Origin: Antrihabitans stalagmiti
Lineage (GTDB): Bacteria; Actinomycetota; Actinomycetes; Mycobacteriales; Mycobacteriaceae
Direction of reading: 5' to 3'
Length of the DNA: 64,000 nt
Assembly: GCF_016482825.1 (NCBI RefSeq)
Contig: NZ_JAEMNV010000008.1
Location: 1 to 64,000 of the forward strand
Part shown: piece by piece, positions 53,967-63,432 of the stretch
Position numbering within the stretch: position 1 is the stretch's first letter
Layout: every line of letters starts with the position of its first letter
The notes under the pieces: model-generated
Databases searched by the model: none
What the model saw: the letters and a program-made list of their open reading frames with translations, nothing else
Told to the model about the DNA's origin: nothing
Program-made: the position numbers and the translations under genes

Positions 53967-53994
53967 GCTACCAAAGTGATATCACTATAGTAGC
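53967..53994. promoter_or_regulatory. 28-bp dyad operator at the SPFH promoter
   Basis: The perfect core AGTGATATCACT (53975-53986) is flanked symmetrically by GCTAC/GTAGC arms three bases out on each side; 11 of 14 positions per half are symmetric. On the minus strand it contains TATAGT (53984-53989), a likely -10 with a weak GTGACG -35 upstream. A protein bound here would block the promoter. The nearby ribbon-helix-helix protein is the obvious candidate. Confidence 0.7.
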
Positions 53995-54045
53995 TCACGA
54001 ATATCCGTCACGCACCACTTCCCGACGCGGTAGCGGTACACCGCG

Positions 54046-54315
54046 ATGCGGGCAATCCTCGACGTGATCGTGGCAGTGCATCGCGATCGGCCCGCCCTGC
54101 ACGCGCTTATGCATCGGCTCGCTCCACGGTCACCAGCCGACCTCGAGGCGCTACGCGCAATGGAGGAACACATCACCGGCGAGGTCGAATACCACCTGCG
54201 ACGCACCGAGCGCGGTGGCGACGATCCGGCATTGACGGCGCAGACCGTTTGCCACGCCGTGGACGCGCACGTCCACCGGGTACTGACCCGGCACACTGTC
54301 GACGTCGACGACCGC
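54046..54315 (+). pseudogene. remnant of a TetR regulator (C-terminal domain only)
   Basis: The frame from 54046 reads MRAILDVIVAVHRDRPALHA, then APRSPADLEALRAMEEHITG and a stretch ending HAVDAHVHRVLTRH, which looks like the ligand-binding half of a TetR protein. It has GC-rich third codon positions, so it was probably once coding. The helix-turn-helix half is absent: an in-frame TAG lies just upstream and the next 50 bases belong to the SPFH promoter. The frame then runs antisense into the ABC ATPase gene. I judge it a decayed gene. Confidence 0.55.
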
Positions 54316-55077
54316 TTAGAGCAGTTTCGACAAGAAGAGCTTGGTTCGGTCGTGCTGTGGATTGGCAAGCAGTTCACGGGGTTTGCCGGATTCGACCACG
54401 ACGCCGCCGTCCATGAAGACAAGCTGATCGGCGACTTCGCGCGCGAAGCCCATCTCGTGGGTGACCACCACCATCGTCATACCTTCACGCGCAAGGTTCT
54501 TCATGACCGAAAGCACCTCGCCGACCAGCTCGGGGTCCAAGGCGGACGTCGGCTCGTCGAAGAGCATCAGCTTCGGATCCATTGCCAACGCTCGTGCGAT
54601 GGCGACGCGCTGCTGCTGCCCACCGGAAAGCTGCGCCGGATATGCATTCGCCTTCTCGGACAGCCCGACCTGATCGAGCAGGTCCTTGGCACGCGTTACC
54701 GCGTCGGCCTTCTTGATGCCCTTCACCTGTGTCGGAGCCTCGACGATGTTCTCGAGGGCAGTCCGATGTGGGAACAGGTTGAAGTGCTGGAACACCATCC
54801 CGATGTCGCGGCGCTGCTTGGCAGCGGCCTTCGGCGGCATTTCGTACAGCTTGCCGTTCTTCTCGCGGTACCCGACAAGATCGCCGTCGACGTAGAGCCG
54901 ACCCGCATTCACCTGCTCGAGGTGGTTGATGCAGCGCAGAAAGGTGGATTTCCCCGAGCCCGACGGGCCGACCAGGCACAACACCTGGCCGCGGTCTACC
55001 TCTAGCGTGATGCCTTTGAGCACCTTGAGCGCGCCGAAACTCTTGCAGACCTGTTCGGCCTTCACCATTGGAGTCAT
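54316..55077 (-). CDS. polar amino acid ABC importer, ATP-binding protein
   Basis: A 253-residue ATPase of the GlnQ/HisP family. It has Walker [10 protein letters not shown] near residue 38, the family-specific [16 protein letters not shown], signature LSGGQQQR, and Walker [21 protein letters not shown]. It drives uptake of glutamate/glutamine or a related amino acid. ATG 55077 overlaps the permease stop by 4 bp. It is the last gene of the import operon and ends against the TetR remnant. Confidence 0.93.
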   Translation of the reverse strand: MTPMVKAEQVCKSFGALKVLKGITLEVDRGQVLCLVGPSGSGKSTFLRCINHLEQVNAGRLYVDGDLVGYREKNGKLYEMPPKAAAKQRRDIGMVFQHFNLFPHRTALENIVEAPTQVKGIKKADAVTRAKDLLDQVGLSEKANAYPAQLSGGQQQRVAIARALAMDPKLMLFDEPTSALDPELVGEVLSVMKNLAREGMTMVVVTHEMGFAREVADQLVFMDGGVVVESGKPRELLANPQHDRTKLFLSKLL

Positions 55078-56024
55078 ACCGGACCTCCGCCGCCCTTCGG
55101 CGCTCCGAGTCCCTGAGCTTTCGCCAGCGCCTCGAGCTGTTTCGTCGTGAGAGTGCGCGACGCGCCCTTCGAGTAGTACCGCTCCAGGTAGAACTGGCCG
55201 ACCATCAGGATGCTCGTAATTGCCAGGTACCAGGTCATAGCCACCATCAGTAGTGGCACCGGCTGGAAGTTGGTTCCCGAGATGTCGCGTGCGACGCCGT
55301 ACAGCTCGGTACTCAGTGGAACTGCTGTAACCAACGACGTGGTTTTGAGCATGCTGATGAGCTCGTTGCCCGTCGGCGGAATAATCACTCGCATCGCCTG
55401 CGGCAGCACGGTGCGACGGATGGTCTGCGACCACGACATACCAAGGGCTGTCGACGCTTCCGTCTGCCCCTCCCCGACCGAATTGATACCGGCCCGCACG
55501 ATCTCCGCCATGTAGGCGGCCTCGTTGAGTCCGAGCCCGATCATCGCGAAGAGAAAAGCCGCACTGAGCGATTGGATGTCGAAGTGCACGAATTGCGGGC
55601 CGAACGGGATACCTAGATCGATCGTCTTGTACAGCGACGGGAACAGCCCCCAGAACACCAACTGCACATACACGGGAGTGCCGCGGAAGAACCACAGGTA
55701 TACCCATGCCGCCGACCGCAGCACCGGGTTCGGCGACAGTCGCATCACCGCGAGTAGAACACCGAGGGCGATCGCGATGGCCATCGCGAGCACCGTCAGC
55801 TTGACGGTCACCCAGGCGGCGGCCGAAATGCGTTGGTCGAAAAGGTATTTCCCGTAGGTATCCCAGCCGTATGCGGCGTTTGTCGCCGCCCCGTAGACAA
55901 AGAGGGCGACCAGTATCAGTACGACTATCGCAGCGATCCAACGGCCGGGCCGGCGAAGCGGGATGGCCTTGATGGCCTCCGGCTCCGCCGACGCGCCGTC
56001 GACCACAGGCCGCGTTTCGGACAC
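55074..56024 (-). CDS. polar amino acid ABC importer, permease
   Basis: A 316-residue HisM/GlnP-type permease. An N-terminal span (about 30-50) precedes the transport core with [20 protein letters not shown], the EAA loop that contacts the ATPase, and [20 protein letters not shown]. There is only one permease gene, so it probably works as a homodimer. The substrate-binding lipoprotein lies 62 bp upstream. Confidence 0.93.
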   Translation of the reverse strand: MSETRPVVDGASAEPEAIKAIPLRRPGRWIAAIVVLILVALFVYGAATNAAYGWDTYGKYLFDQRISAAAWVTVKLTVLAMAIAIALGVLLAVMRLSPNPVLRSAAWVYLWFFRGTPVYVQLVFWGLFPSLYKTIDLGIPFGPQFVHFDIQSLSAAFLFAMIGLGLNEAAYMAEIVRAGINSVGEGQTEASTALGMSWSQTIRRTVLPQAMRVIIPPTGNELISMLKTTSLVTAVPLSTELYGVARDISGTNFQPVPLLMVAMTWYLAITSILMVGQFYLERYYSKGASRTLTTKQLEALAKAQGLGAPKGGGGPV

Positions 56025-56086
56025 GTGACTCTCCTGTTGTGCGCTGTGCGGTCAGTGGTCTGTAAATCCGGCTCTCACGTGGTGAA

Positions 56087-57004
56087 TCAGTTGACCGCGC
56101 CGTTGATCACCGATTTTTCGATCACACCTGCCTCGACGCCCCAGTTCTCGGCGATCTTCAGGTAGCTGCCATCGTCGATCAGGTGCTGCAGCGCCTTCTG
56201 GAGTACGCCGGCCATCGGAGAGCCCTTGGCGACCGGCCAACCGTACGGTGCCGAGTCGAAGAGTTCACCGGCCGGTTCGAGCTTGCCGTTGCTCTGCTTG
56301 ATCGCGTACGCAGTTACCGGCGAATCGGCCGACATCGCGTCCACCTTGCCCAAGGCGAGTGCGCTGGCGGCGTCGTCCTGACGATCGAACTTCTGCTTGT
56401 CGATCGGCGGCTTGCCTTCGGCGACGCACTTCTCGCTCTTGGCCGGGATTTCATCGGTGTCCTCGACCGTGGTCGACTGGACCGCGACCTTCTTGCCGCA
56501 CGCATTGTTCGGATCGATCGGCTTGCCGGTCTGCTGCGCCCACTGAATTCCTGCGCTGAAGTAGGTCGTGAAGTCGACCGTCTGCTCGCGCTCCTTGGAG
56601 TCGGTGAACGACGACATTCCCACGTCGTACGTTCCAGCCTGGATCGCGGGGATGATCTTGTCGAAGTCGGATTCGGCGTACTCCGGTGTCACGCCGAGCA
56701 CCTTGCCGATGGCGTTCATCAGGTCGACGTCGAAACCGACGAGCTTGCCGCTGCCGTCCTTGAACTCGTTCGGCGCGTACGGAACGTTCACGCCGACAAC
56801 CAACTTGCCCGAACTCTTCACCTTCTCTGGGAGTTCGGCCGCGATCGCGTCCACCTTCTCGACCTCGACGGTGGCGGTCTCGGAACCCGAACCCCCGCTG
56901 TCGCTGTTGTCCGCACAACCCGCGAGCACAAGGGCTGCGCCACTCGCCATCACACACACCGTGCGTGCGAAGCGACTACGGGCAAATACCGTCCGACCAG
57001 ACAC
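56087..57004 (-). CDS. polar amino acid ABC importer, substrate-binding lipoprotein
   Basis: A 305-residue family 3 solute-binding protein. The signal ends in VLAGC, marking a lipoprotein. The mature protein has [36 protein letters not shown] and [20 protein letters not shown], all family hallmarks. Two further cysteines (NACGKK and EKCVAEG) may form a disulfide. GTG 57004 is chosen for GGAGG five bases upstream; an ORF start at 57049 is unlikely. First gene of the three-gene import operon. Confidence 0.93.
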   Translation of the reverse strand: MSGRTVFARSRFARTVCVMASGAALVLAGCADNSDSGGSGSETATVEVEKVDAIAAELPEKVKSSGKLVVGVNVPYAPNEFKDGSGKLVGFDVDLMNAIGKVLGVTPEYAESDFDKIIPAIQAGTYDVGMSSFTDSKEREQTVDFTTYFSAGIQWAQQTGKPIDPNNACGKKVAVQSTTVEDTDEIPAKSEKCVAEGKPPIDKQKFDRQDDAASALALGKVDAMSADSPVTAYAIKQSNGKLEPAGELFDSAPYGWPVAKGSPMAGVLQKALQHLIDDGSYLKIAENWGVEAGVIEKSVINGAVN

Positions 57005-57147
57005 TGCTGCCTCCAGATGATTTCGACTTTCGGCACAGGTTAGACCCAACCGGGCGACTGTGCGACGTTATCGACTCGCGATCCGCGGACCGTAAAGCCG
57101 TCGGACGTTGCCGACCTGGACCGGAATAGGTCCGTCGGAAGTGGGAT

Positions 57148-58236
57148 TCAGCGCTTACGAATTCTGGCGAGCACATGCTCAGTGAATTCACTCGTCGACG
57201 CGAGTCCACCAAGATCAGCTGTCGCGGTCCCTGCCTCGAACGTTGCGGCAACACCGTGCTCGATTCGATCCCCCGCATGGGTCAGAGTGGGATCGGATCG
57301 ACGCTCCCCCAACCACCGCAACAACATCGCCGCAGACAGGAACAGGGCCGACGGATTGGCACGGTTTCGACCAGCGATGGTCGGCGCGGCACCGTGCGCA
57401 GCCTGTGCCATGGCTATGGTGTCCGAGCAATTGAGCGACGCCGCGGTGCCGAGCGACCCACCGAGTTCTGCTGCGAGATCGGACAGAATGTCGCCGAAAA
57501 GGTTTTCCGTGACCACAACGTCGAACTCCTCGCCGCGTCGAACCAGGTGCGCTGCCATTGCATCGACATGTTCGTCGTCGACGACGACGTCCGGATACTG
57601 CAGCCCGACCTCTGCGCACACGTCGCGAAACAGTCCCGTCGTCATCGGCAGAACGTTGGCCTTGTGCACGATCGTCACGTGCTTGCGCCTGGTTCGGGCG
57701 AGCCGAAAAGCCACGTGCGCGATACGTTCCGTCGCCTGACGGGTGATGACGCCGACCGAGAGTGCGACGTCGGGCGTCGGTTTGAATTCACCGGATCCAG
57801 CGAACATATTTCGGTCGGCGTAGAGACCCTCGCTGTTCTCCCTGACGATCACGACATCCATCCGCGGCGACATCGACCGCACCCCGGTGAACGCGCGAGC
57901 CGGACGGATGTTGGCGTACAGATCGAATCGCTTCCGGATCGCCCCACCCGGCGGCGGACCCACCCGATGTTCGGCCGGATAGGACGCACTGTCGTGCGGA
58001 CCCATCACCCAACCATCGAGTCCCGTCAGCGCGTCGAAAGTAGATTCCGGCAGCGGCGAGGCATGGTCGGCGATCGCGGCGTTGCCCATCGGCAACGGTG
58101 TCCACACCACCCCCGGCGCACGCGCTGCAGCAAGGGCTTCCTCGACCACTCGCATTGTCTCGGTGACGATCTCGCGTCCGATTCCGTCGCCCTCGATCGA
58201 TCCGAGGCGGAGTGCATTCGATTCCACGCTGCTCAT
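57148..58236 (-). CDS. NAD(P)-dependent beta-decarboxylating dehydrogenase (isocitrate/isopropylmalate family)
   Basis: A 362-residue enzyme oxidising and decarboxylating a 2-hydroxy acid. Family features: IEGDGIGREI at the N-terminus, substrate arginines in RKRFDLYANIRPAR, VIVRENSEGLY, the catalytic Lys in VHKANVLP and the metal Asp in TENLFGDILSDLAAELGGSLG. It differs from LeuB of mycobacteria around the substrate loop, so isocitrate, homoisocitrate or tartrate are all possible. ATG 58236 is used. It is divergent from the transglutaminase. Confidence 0.87.
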   Translation of the reverse strand: MSSVESNALRLGSIEGDGIGREIVTETMRVVEEALAAARAPGVVWTPLPMGNAAIADHASPLPESTFDALTGLDGWVMGPHDSASYPAEHRVGPPPGGAIRKRFDLYANIRPARAFTGVRSMSPRMDVVIVRENSEGLYADRNMFAGSGEFKPTPDVALSVGVITRQATERIAHVAFRLARTRRKHVTIVHKANVLPMTTGLFRDVCAEVGLQYPDVVVDDEHVDAMAAHLVRRGEEFDVVVTENLFGDILSDLAAELGGSLGTAASLNCSDTIAMAQAAHGAAPTIAGRNRANPSALFLSAAMLLRWLGERRSDPTLTHAGDRIEHGVAATFEAGTATADLGGLASTSEFTEHVLARIRKR

Positions 58237-58343
58237 CGGAACATCATCGCCTACGGTTGTGGTGTGCAGCGTCACGGTTTCGCCGAGTTCGAACTCGGGT
58301 AATTCTTCACGCACTCGCCTCCCCACTCGAACAGAGGATTTTT

Positions 58344-59150
58344 GTGCTCAAACGCGACATGTCCGCGCGCCTCGATATCTCGATCACCGCGCCGACGAGC
58401 CTGGAGTTCCAGATCGCGATCGCGCCGCATCCCGGTGCGACCGTAACCGAGAAGCTCGTCTTTCTGCTCGACGGCAAGCCCGTCGACGCAACCGAAGTCA
58501 GTGGCCCACACGGCAATCGCATCCATGTCTTCGACGCAGGGGTCGGCAGCCTCCAGGTCGAATACGACGCCACCGTGCTCGGCAACACCCATCCAGCGCC
58601 GATCACCAACTACGACAAGTCGCTGTACCTGCGCCCGAGCCGCTACGCGGAATCCGACAAGTTCTACGGTTTCGCCGCAACGGAATTCGGCGACTACGCC
58701 GATTCCGAGGAAGTGCTCGAGAAGATCTCCGCCTGGGTCGGCCGACGGCTGCAATATGTTCCGGGCAGCAGTGATCCGATCGACGGTGCCACCGACACTC
58801 TGCTCGCCGGGGCAGGCGTATGCCGCGACTACGCACACCTTGTCGTCGCGATGCTGCGGGCGGTCAACGTGCCAGCGCGGCTGGTTGCGGTATATGCGCC
58901 CGGCTGCGATCCGATGGACTTCCATGCCGTCGCCGAGGGATTCGTCGGTGGCAAGTGGCGCGTCGTCGACGCGACCTGCCTAGCACCGCGGTCGACCCTG
59001 ATCCGTATCGCGACGGGCCGCGACGCTGCCGATACCGCGTTCCTCGACAACCACAACGGCGCCATCACGCTCAACAGCTCGACGGTCACTGCCGTCGTCG
59101 ACGGTGAGCTTCCGATCGACGACATCACCGAGCTCGTGTCGCTGACCTAA
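58344..59150 (+). CDS. transglutaminase-like cysteine peptidase
   Basis: A 268-residue protein. The N-terminal beta region (about 1-120) fits the bacterial transglutaminase N domain. The catalytic triad is visible as Cys in GAGVCRDYAHL, His in MDFHAVAEG and Asp in RVVDATCL. There is no signal peptide, so it is cytoplasmic. GTG 58344 has AGAGGA six bases upstream; ATG 58359 is an alternative. Substrate unknown. Confidence 0.87.
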   Translation: MLKRDMSARLDISITAPTSLEFQIAIAPHPGATVTEKLVFLLDGKPVDATEVSGPHGNRIHVFDAGVGSLQVEYDATVLGNTHPAPITNYDKSLYLRPSRYAESDKFYGFAATEFGDYADSEEVLEKISAWVGRRLQYVPGSSDPIDGATDTLLAGAGVCRDYAHLVVAMLRAVNVPARLVAVYAPGCDPMDFHAVAEGFVGGKWRVVDATCLAPRSTLIRIATGRDAADTAFLDNHNGAITLNSSTVTAVVDGELPIDDITELVSLT

Positions 59151-59153
59151 TCT
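59148..59153 (+). promoter_or_regulatory. -10 box of the 2H phosphoesterase gene
   Basis: TAATCT is seven bases before the GTG at 59161, with no ribosome-binding site. It overlaps the stop region of the transglutaminase gene and implies a leaderless GTG-initiated message. Confidence 0.5.
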
Positions 59154-59160
59154 TGATCGC

Positions 59161-59679
59161 GTGGTTCAGTCAGTGGAGTTGCTGCTCGACGAGGATGCCG
59201 AGGCAGCGGTAATTGCGCAATGGCAACTGCTCGTCGATGCAGGACTGCCCGCTCAGGGCGGTCACCATCGGCCGCACGTCACCGCGGCCGTCGCCTCCGA
59301 ACTGTGGCCTTCCGTCGAGCAGCGACTCGAACGCGAACTCGATTTCGTTCCCATCCCGGTTCGGGTCGGCGCGATCGTGCTGTTTCGGGCACGAGTGTCG
59401 AGAGGGCCTGGTGCCGTGCTCGTCAGGCTCGTGGTTCCGTCTGCCCCGTTGCTCGCTCTGCATCGTCGGATCCACGACATCGTCGCGGAATGTCCTGGCA
59501 CACAGGCGAACTTGGCACCCGACGAGTGGACACCGCACGTCACCCTGGCGCGTCGGCTACCTCGTGACCGTCTCGGGTCCGCGGTGGCGACGGTGCTCGA
59601 CGAACCGGACATCATCGGGTACGTCGCAGGCATCCGCCGTTGGGACAGCGACAATCGCCTGAACTGGCAGATAGCGTGA
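59161..59679 (+). CDS. 2'-5' RNA ligase-like 2H phosphoesterase
   Basis: A 172-residue 2H-superfamily protein, marked by two HxT motifs about 85 residues apart (RPHVTAAV and TPHVTLAR). Family members open or form 2',3'-cyclic phosphate ends in RNA or hydrolyse cyclic nucleotides. It probably starts with a leaderless GTG. A thioredoxin gene follows by 60 bp. Confidence 0.85.
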   Translation: MVQSVELLLDEDAEAAVIAQWQLLVDAGLPAQGGHHRPHVTAAVASELWPSVEQRLERELDFVPIPVRVGAIVLFRARVSRGPGAVLVRLVVPSAPLLALHRRIHDIVAECPGTQANLAPDEWTPHVTLARRLPRDRLGSAVATVLDEPDIIGYVAGIRRWDSDNRLNWQIA

Positions 59680-59739
59680 GTTGGAAGAAACTCGGCAGCA
59701 AAAGCGTTCAAGTGATTGCAACCTAGCGAAAGGACCGCA

Positions 59740-60111
59740 GTGGCCACTCAGACCCTGACCCAAGAAAACTTCGACGAGACCGTGACCTCGAACGACATCG
59801 TCTTGGTCGACTTCTGGGCGTCGTGGTGCGGGCCGTGCCGCAGCTTCGCGCCGACCTTCGAGAAGTCTTCCGACGCACACCCCGACGTCCTGCACGGCAA
59901 GGTGGACACAGAGGCAGAGCAGGGCCTCGCCAGCGCCGCGAACATTCGGTCGATCCCGACGCTTATGGCTTTCCGCGAAGGCGTACTTGTCTTCGCTCAG
60001 CCAGGCGCACTCCCCGCACCAGCGCTCGAAGACCTCCTGACCCAGATCAAGGGCCTGGACATGGACGACGTCCGCCGCCAGATCGCCGATCAAGAAGCCG
60101 CCTCCAAGTAA
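59740..60111 (+). CDS. thioredoxin
   Basis: A 123-residue redox protein with the active site WASWCGPCR at about residues 28-36 and cis-Pro in SIPTLMAF. It resembles the M. tuberculosis TrxB1 protein in its N-terminus and in the PGALPAPALEDLL segment. GTG 59740 has AGGA five bases upstream. It is cytoplasmic, with no signal peptide. Confidence 0.93.
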   Translation: MATQTLTQENFDETVTSNDIVLVDFWASWCGPCRSFAPTFEKSSDAHPDVLHGKVDTEAEQGLASAANIRSIPTLMAFREGVLVFAQPGALPAPALEDLLTQIKGLDMDDVRRQIADQEAASK

Positions 60112-60207
60112 GTTTCGGATACGTGTCGAAAACGGCCGAGGCCGTTCGACGCTGTTTGTGAAGACAGAAACTGTCCTTCGACACGAATCCGACGATTGGG
60201 GAACGAC

Positions 60208-60573
60208 ATGCGATACATGAGCTGGGTACACAGTGCAGGTGACTTCGGTCCGCCGCCACAGGCCTTGATGGATGCGATCGCCGAAGCGGGCGCGCGCGAT
60301 GCGGCCAACGGAATTCTCCTCGACTCCGGTGGCATCGGAACCCTCGACGGCGGCGGAGCCAAGATCACGCTGACCGGCGGCTCGGTGCGGGTGCTCGACG
60401 GGCCCTACAGCGAGGCGAAAGAACTGGTCGGCGGCTACGCCATCCAGAATCTCGCGTCACGCGAAGAGGCAATCGCCAGCGCGAAATGGTTGCTCGAACT
60501 CCACAAAGAGCTGTGGCCCGAGTGGGAGGGCGAGATCGAGGTCCGCCAACTGTACGGAGCGGAAGACTTCTGA
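60208..60573 (+). CDS. YCII-related (DGPF domain) protein
   Basis: A 121-residue protein of the YCII/DGPF family with the conserved LDGPYSEAKELVGGYAI segment, which gives the family its name, and a final EVRQLYGAEDF. Such proteins are dimeric alpha/beta-barrel folds often near ECF sigma genes; none is here. ATG 60208 has GGGGA upstream. Function unknown. Confidence 0.85.
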   Translation: MRYMSWVHSAGDFGPPPQALMDAIAEAGARDAANGILLDSGGIGTLDGGGAKITLTGGSVRVLDGPYSEAKELVGGYAIQNLASREEAIASAKWLLELHKELWPEWEGEIEVRQLYGAEDF

Positions 60574-60588
60574 GCTCGAGCTGACATT

Positions 60589-60616
60589 CGGCCGGCACGC
60601 ACCAGCGTGCCGGCCG
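60589..60616. terminator. bidirectional terminator between the YCII gene and polA
   Basis: The 12-bp perfect stem CGGCCGGCACGC / GCGTGCCGGCCG with an ACCA loop is followed by TTTGTTGTG on the plus strand. It sits between converging genes. Confidence 0.85.
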
Positions 60617-60633
60617 TTTGTTGTGTGCGGCTG

Positions 60634-63378
60634 TCAGTGCGCCGCAGCGTCCCAACTGCGGCCGGTGCCGACCGACACATCGAGCGGAACATCGAGTGCG
60701 ATGGCCGACGCCATCTTCTCGCGAACGATCGTTTCGAGTTGCTCACGTTCGGCGGCGACAACCTCGAACAACAATTCGTCGTGAATCTGCAACAACATCC
60801 GCGATTTGAGACCTGCTTCTCGAATAGCGGCCTGCACGTTGATCATTGCGACCTTGATGATGTCTGCCGCGGTCCCCTGGATCGGTGCGTTCAACGCTGC
60901 CCGCTCGGCAACTTCACGACGCTGCCGGTTGCTGCTGTCGAGGTCGGGCAGATACCGCCGCCGACCGAACAGCGTCGACGTGTAGCCGACCTTGCGTGCT
61001 TCGTCGACAGCGTCGCGCAGATAGTCGCGAACGCCGCCGAACCTGGAGAAGTACGTCTCCATCTGTTCTTTGGCTTCTTCGGTACTGATCTTCAGTTGTG
61101 CCGACAGTCCGTAGGCACTCAGACCGTACGCCAAGCCGTACGACATCGCCTTGACCCTGCGACGCAGTTCGGGGGTCACCTCGTCGATCGGCACTCCGAA
61201 GGCCTTGGACGCGACGAAAGTATGGAGGTCCTCCCCCGTGTTGAAGGCTTCGATCAAACCCTCGTCGCGGGATAGGTGGGCCATGATCCGCATCTCGATC
61301 TGGCTGTAGTCGGCCGTCATCAGCATGTCGAACCCCGGCCCGACGACGAAGCCGTCCCGGATCTGGCGACCCGTGTCGGTGCGGATCGGAATGTTCTGCA
61401 GGTTCGGCTCGACCGACGACAGTCGTCCTGTCGCGGCGATCGTCTGGTTGAACGTCGTGTGGATCCGGCCGTCGTCGGACACGGCCTTGAGCAGTCCGTC
61501 GACCGTCACCTTGAGCCTGGTCGCGTCGCGATGGGCAAGCAGGTGCTCGAGGAACGGATGCTGGGTCTTCTCGAACAGGCCTTCCAGTGCGTCCGCATCC
61601 GTGGTGTAGCCGGTTTTGGTGCGCTTGGTCTTCGGCATGTCGAGCTTCTCGAAGAGCACCGTCTGCAACTGCTTCGGCGACCCCAGGTTGATCTGCTCGC
61701 CGATCACCTCGTAGGCCTCGTTCGCCGCACGGGCAACCTCGTCGGCGAAGCGGCTCTGCAGATCGTGCAGGTGATCGAGATCCATTGCGATGCCGGCCGT
61801 TTCGAGGTCGGCAAGCACGGTGAGCAGCGGCAGTTCCATCTCGGTCAGCAACGCGGTCGACTCGATCGTTTCCAACTCGGTGTCGAATGCAGCCGCGAGG
61901 TCGACGATCGCCTGAGCGCGCAGGATCTCGGCTTCGGCCGCTGCGGTCACAACCTCGTCCTCGTCGTCGAGCAACGACAGCTGGCCCTGCTCCGACTTCT
62001 CGACTCGCAATTCGCGACGCAGGTAGCGCAACGACAGGTCGTCGAGTGCGAAGGTCCGCTGGCCGGGGCGAACCAGGTAGGCGGCCAGACCCGTGTCGGT
62101 CGTGAGGCCGCCGAGCACCCAGCCGCGCCCATGTAGGGCGTGCATCGCGGCCTTCGCCTCGTGCAGCGCCTTCGGCTGCGCCGCATCCTCGAGCCAACTA
62201 CCAAGCGCCTGTTCGTCTTCCGGTGTCAGCGCAGTGACGTCGATGTAGCCACCCTCGCCGTCCGACGCTGCGATCGTGATAGAGGTGACGTCGCCGCCGT
62301 ACGGCGTCGTCTTTCCCGCCACGGTGACGCCGTGCCGCTCGCCTGCCGAGGCGTGCGTGGCAAGCCATGTTGTGAGTTCGCCCGGCGCGATCGCGCCGCC
62401 GCTGATCTCGAAACCCTCGTCGGCCTCGGGCTCCGGCGAGGCGAGCGTTTCGAACAGACGGTCACGGAGGACGCGAAACTCGAGGTCGTCGAAGAGCTGA
62501 TGAATCTTGGCGCGATCCCACGGACCGTGTTCGAGCTGGTCGGGGGTGTACGGCAACTCGACTGTCCGCAGCAACTCGGTGAGTTGGCGATTCATCAGCA
62601 CGTGCGCCAGATTTGCGCGCAACGCGTCGCCGACCTTGCCACGCACCTCGTCGACGCGATCGACGAGAGTGTTGAGATCGCCGTACTCGCGGATCCACTT
62701 GGTGGCGGTCTTCTCCCCTACGCCGGGTATGCCGGGGAGGTTGTCACTCGGATCGCCGCGCAGCGCAGCGAAATCCGGGTACTGGCTCGGTGTGAGGCCG
62801 TACTTCGCCTCCACCTCCTGCGGTGTGAACCGAGTGAGCTCCGAGACGCCCTTACGCGGGTACAACACCGTGACGTTCTCGTTCACCAACTGAATGGCGT
62901 CGCGATCACCGGTGACGATTAGCACGCGATAGCCGAGCGGTACCGCCTGCGTCGTCAGCGTCGCGATGATGTCGTCGGCTTCGACCCCGGCCTGCGCCAT
63001 GACGGGAATACCCAAGGCGCCCAATACCTCTTTGGTCAGGTCGACCTGACCCTTGAACTCGTCCGGCGGGCTGCTGCGGTTCGCCTTGTACTCCGGATAG
63101 GCCTCGGCACGGAAAGTCTGCCGCGACACGTCGAACGCTGCGGCGATATGCGTCGGTGCCTCGTCGCGCATGATGTTGATGAGCATCGCGGTGAACCCGT
63201 AGACAGCGTTGGTGGTCTGCCCGCTCTGGGTCTTGAAGTTCTCGGCAGGGAGCGCGAAGAAGGCCCGGAACGCCAACGAGTGCCCGTCGAGCAACATCAG
63301 GGTCGGCTGTTTTCCAGCCTCCGCTGCTGCCTTGTCGGTAGCGGACGGCTTGGCACGTTGATCGGTTGCGGGGCTCAC
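60634..63378 (-). CDS. polA: DNA polymerase I
   Basis: Repair and gap-filling polymerase, 914 residues. The N-terminal 5'-3' exonuclease domain (about 25-330) contains LLDGHSLAFRAFFAL and the metal region ALRGDPSDNLPGIPGVGEKT. The middle domain lacks the DxE proofreading motif, as in mycobacteria. The polymerase domain has motif A TADYSQIEMR, motif B RRRVKAMSYGLAYGLS and motif C IHDELLFEV. The GTG start at 63378 is seven bases after a TAGACT -10 box, so the transcript is probably leaderless. Confidence 0.98.
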   Translation of the reverse strand: MSPATDQRAKPSATDKAAAEAGKQPTLMLLDGHSLAFRAFFALPAENFKTQSGQTTNAVYGFTAMLINIMRDEAPTHIAAAFDVSRQTFRAEAYPEYKANRSSPPDEFKGQVDLTKEVLGALGIPVMAQAGVEADDIIATLTTQAVPLGYRVLIVTGDRDAIQLVNENVTVLYPRKGVSELTRFTPQEVEAKYGLTPSQYPDFAALRGDPSDNLPGIPGVGEKTATKWIREYGDLNTLVDRVDEVRGKVGDALRANLAHVLMNRQLTELLRTVELPYTPDQLEHGPWDRAKIHQLFDDLEFRVLRDRLFETLASPEPEADEGFEISGGAIAPGELTTWLATHASAGERHGVTVAGKTTPYGGDVTSITIAASDGEGGYIDVTALTPEDEQALGSWLEDAAQPKALHEAKAAMHALHGRGWVLGGLTTDTGLAAYLVRPGQRTFALDDLSLRYLRRELRVEKSEQGQLSLLDDEDEVVTAAAEAEILRAQAIVDLAAAFDTELETIESTALLTEMELPLLTVLADLETAGIAMDLDHLHDLQSRFADEVARAANEAYEVIGEQINLGSPKQLQTVLFEKLDMPKTKRTKTGYTTDADALEGLFEKTQHPFLEHLLAHRDATRLKVTVDGLLKAVSDDGRIHTTFNQTIAATGRLSSVEPNLQNIPIRTDTGRQIRDGFVVGPGFDMLMTADYSQIEMRIMAHLSRDEGLIEAFNTGEDLHTFVASKAFGVPIDEVTPELRRRVKAMSYGLAYGLSAYGLSAQLKISTEEAKEQMETYFSRFGGVRDYLRDAVDEARKVGYTSTLFGRRRYLPDLDSSNRQRREVAERAALNAPIQGTAADIIKVAMINVQAAIREAGLKSRMLLQIHDELLFEVVAAEREQLETIVREKMASAIALDVPLDVSVGTGRSWDAAAH

Positions 63379-63385
63379 GGCGTCG

Positions 63386-63408
63386 AGTCTAGGGAACGAC
63401 TCCGACAG
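63386..63408 (-). promoter_or_regulatory. candidate DNA-damage promoter of polA
   Basis: The minus strand reads CTGTCGGAG, eight bases, then TAGACT. It fits TTGTCRGTG-N8-TANNNT at seven of nine upstream bases, with exact spacing and a good -10. It is weaker than the uvrA and uvrB sites. Confidence 0.5.
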
Positions 63409-63432
63409 GTCTTTCGCACAGTCGACTCCGAC

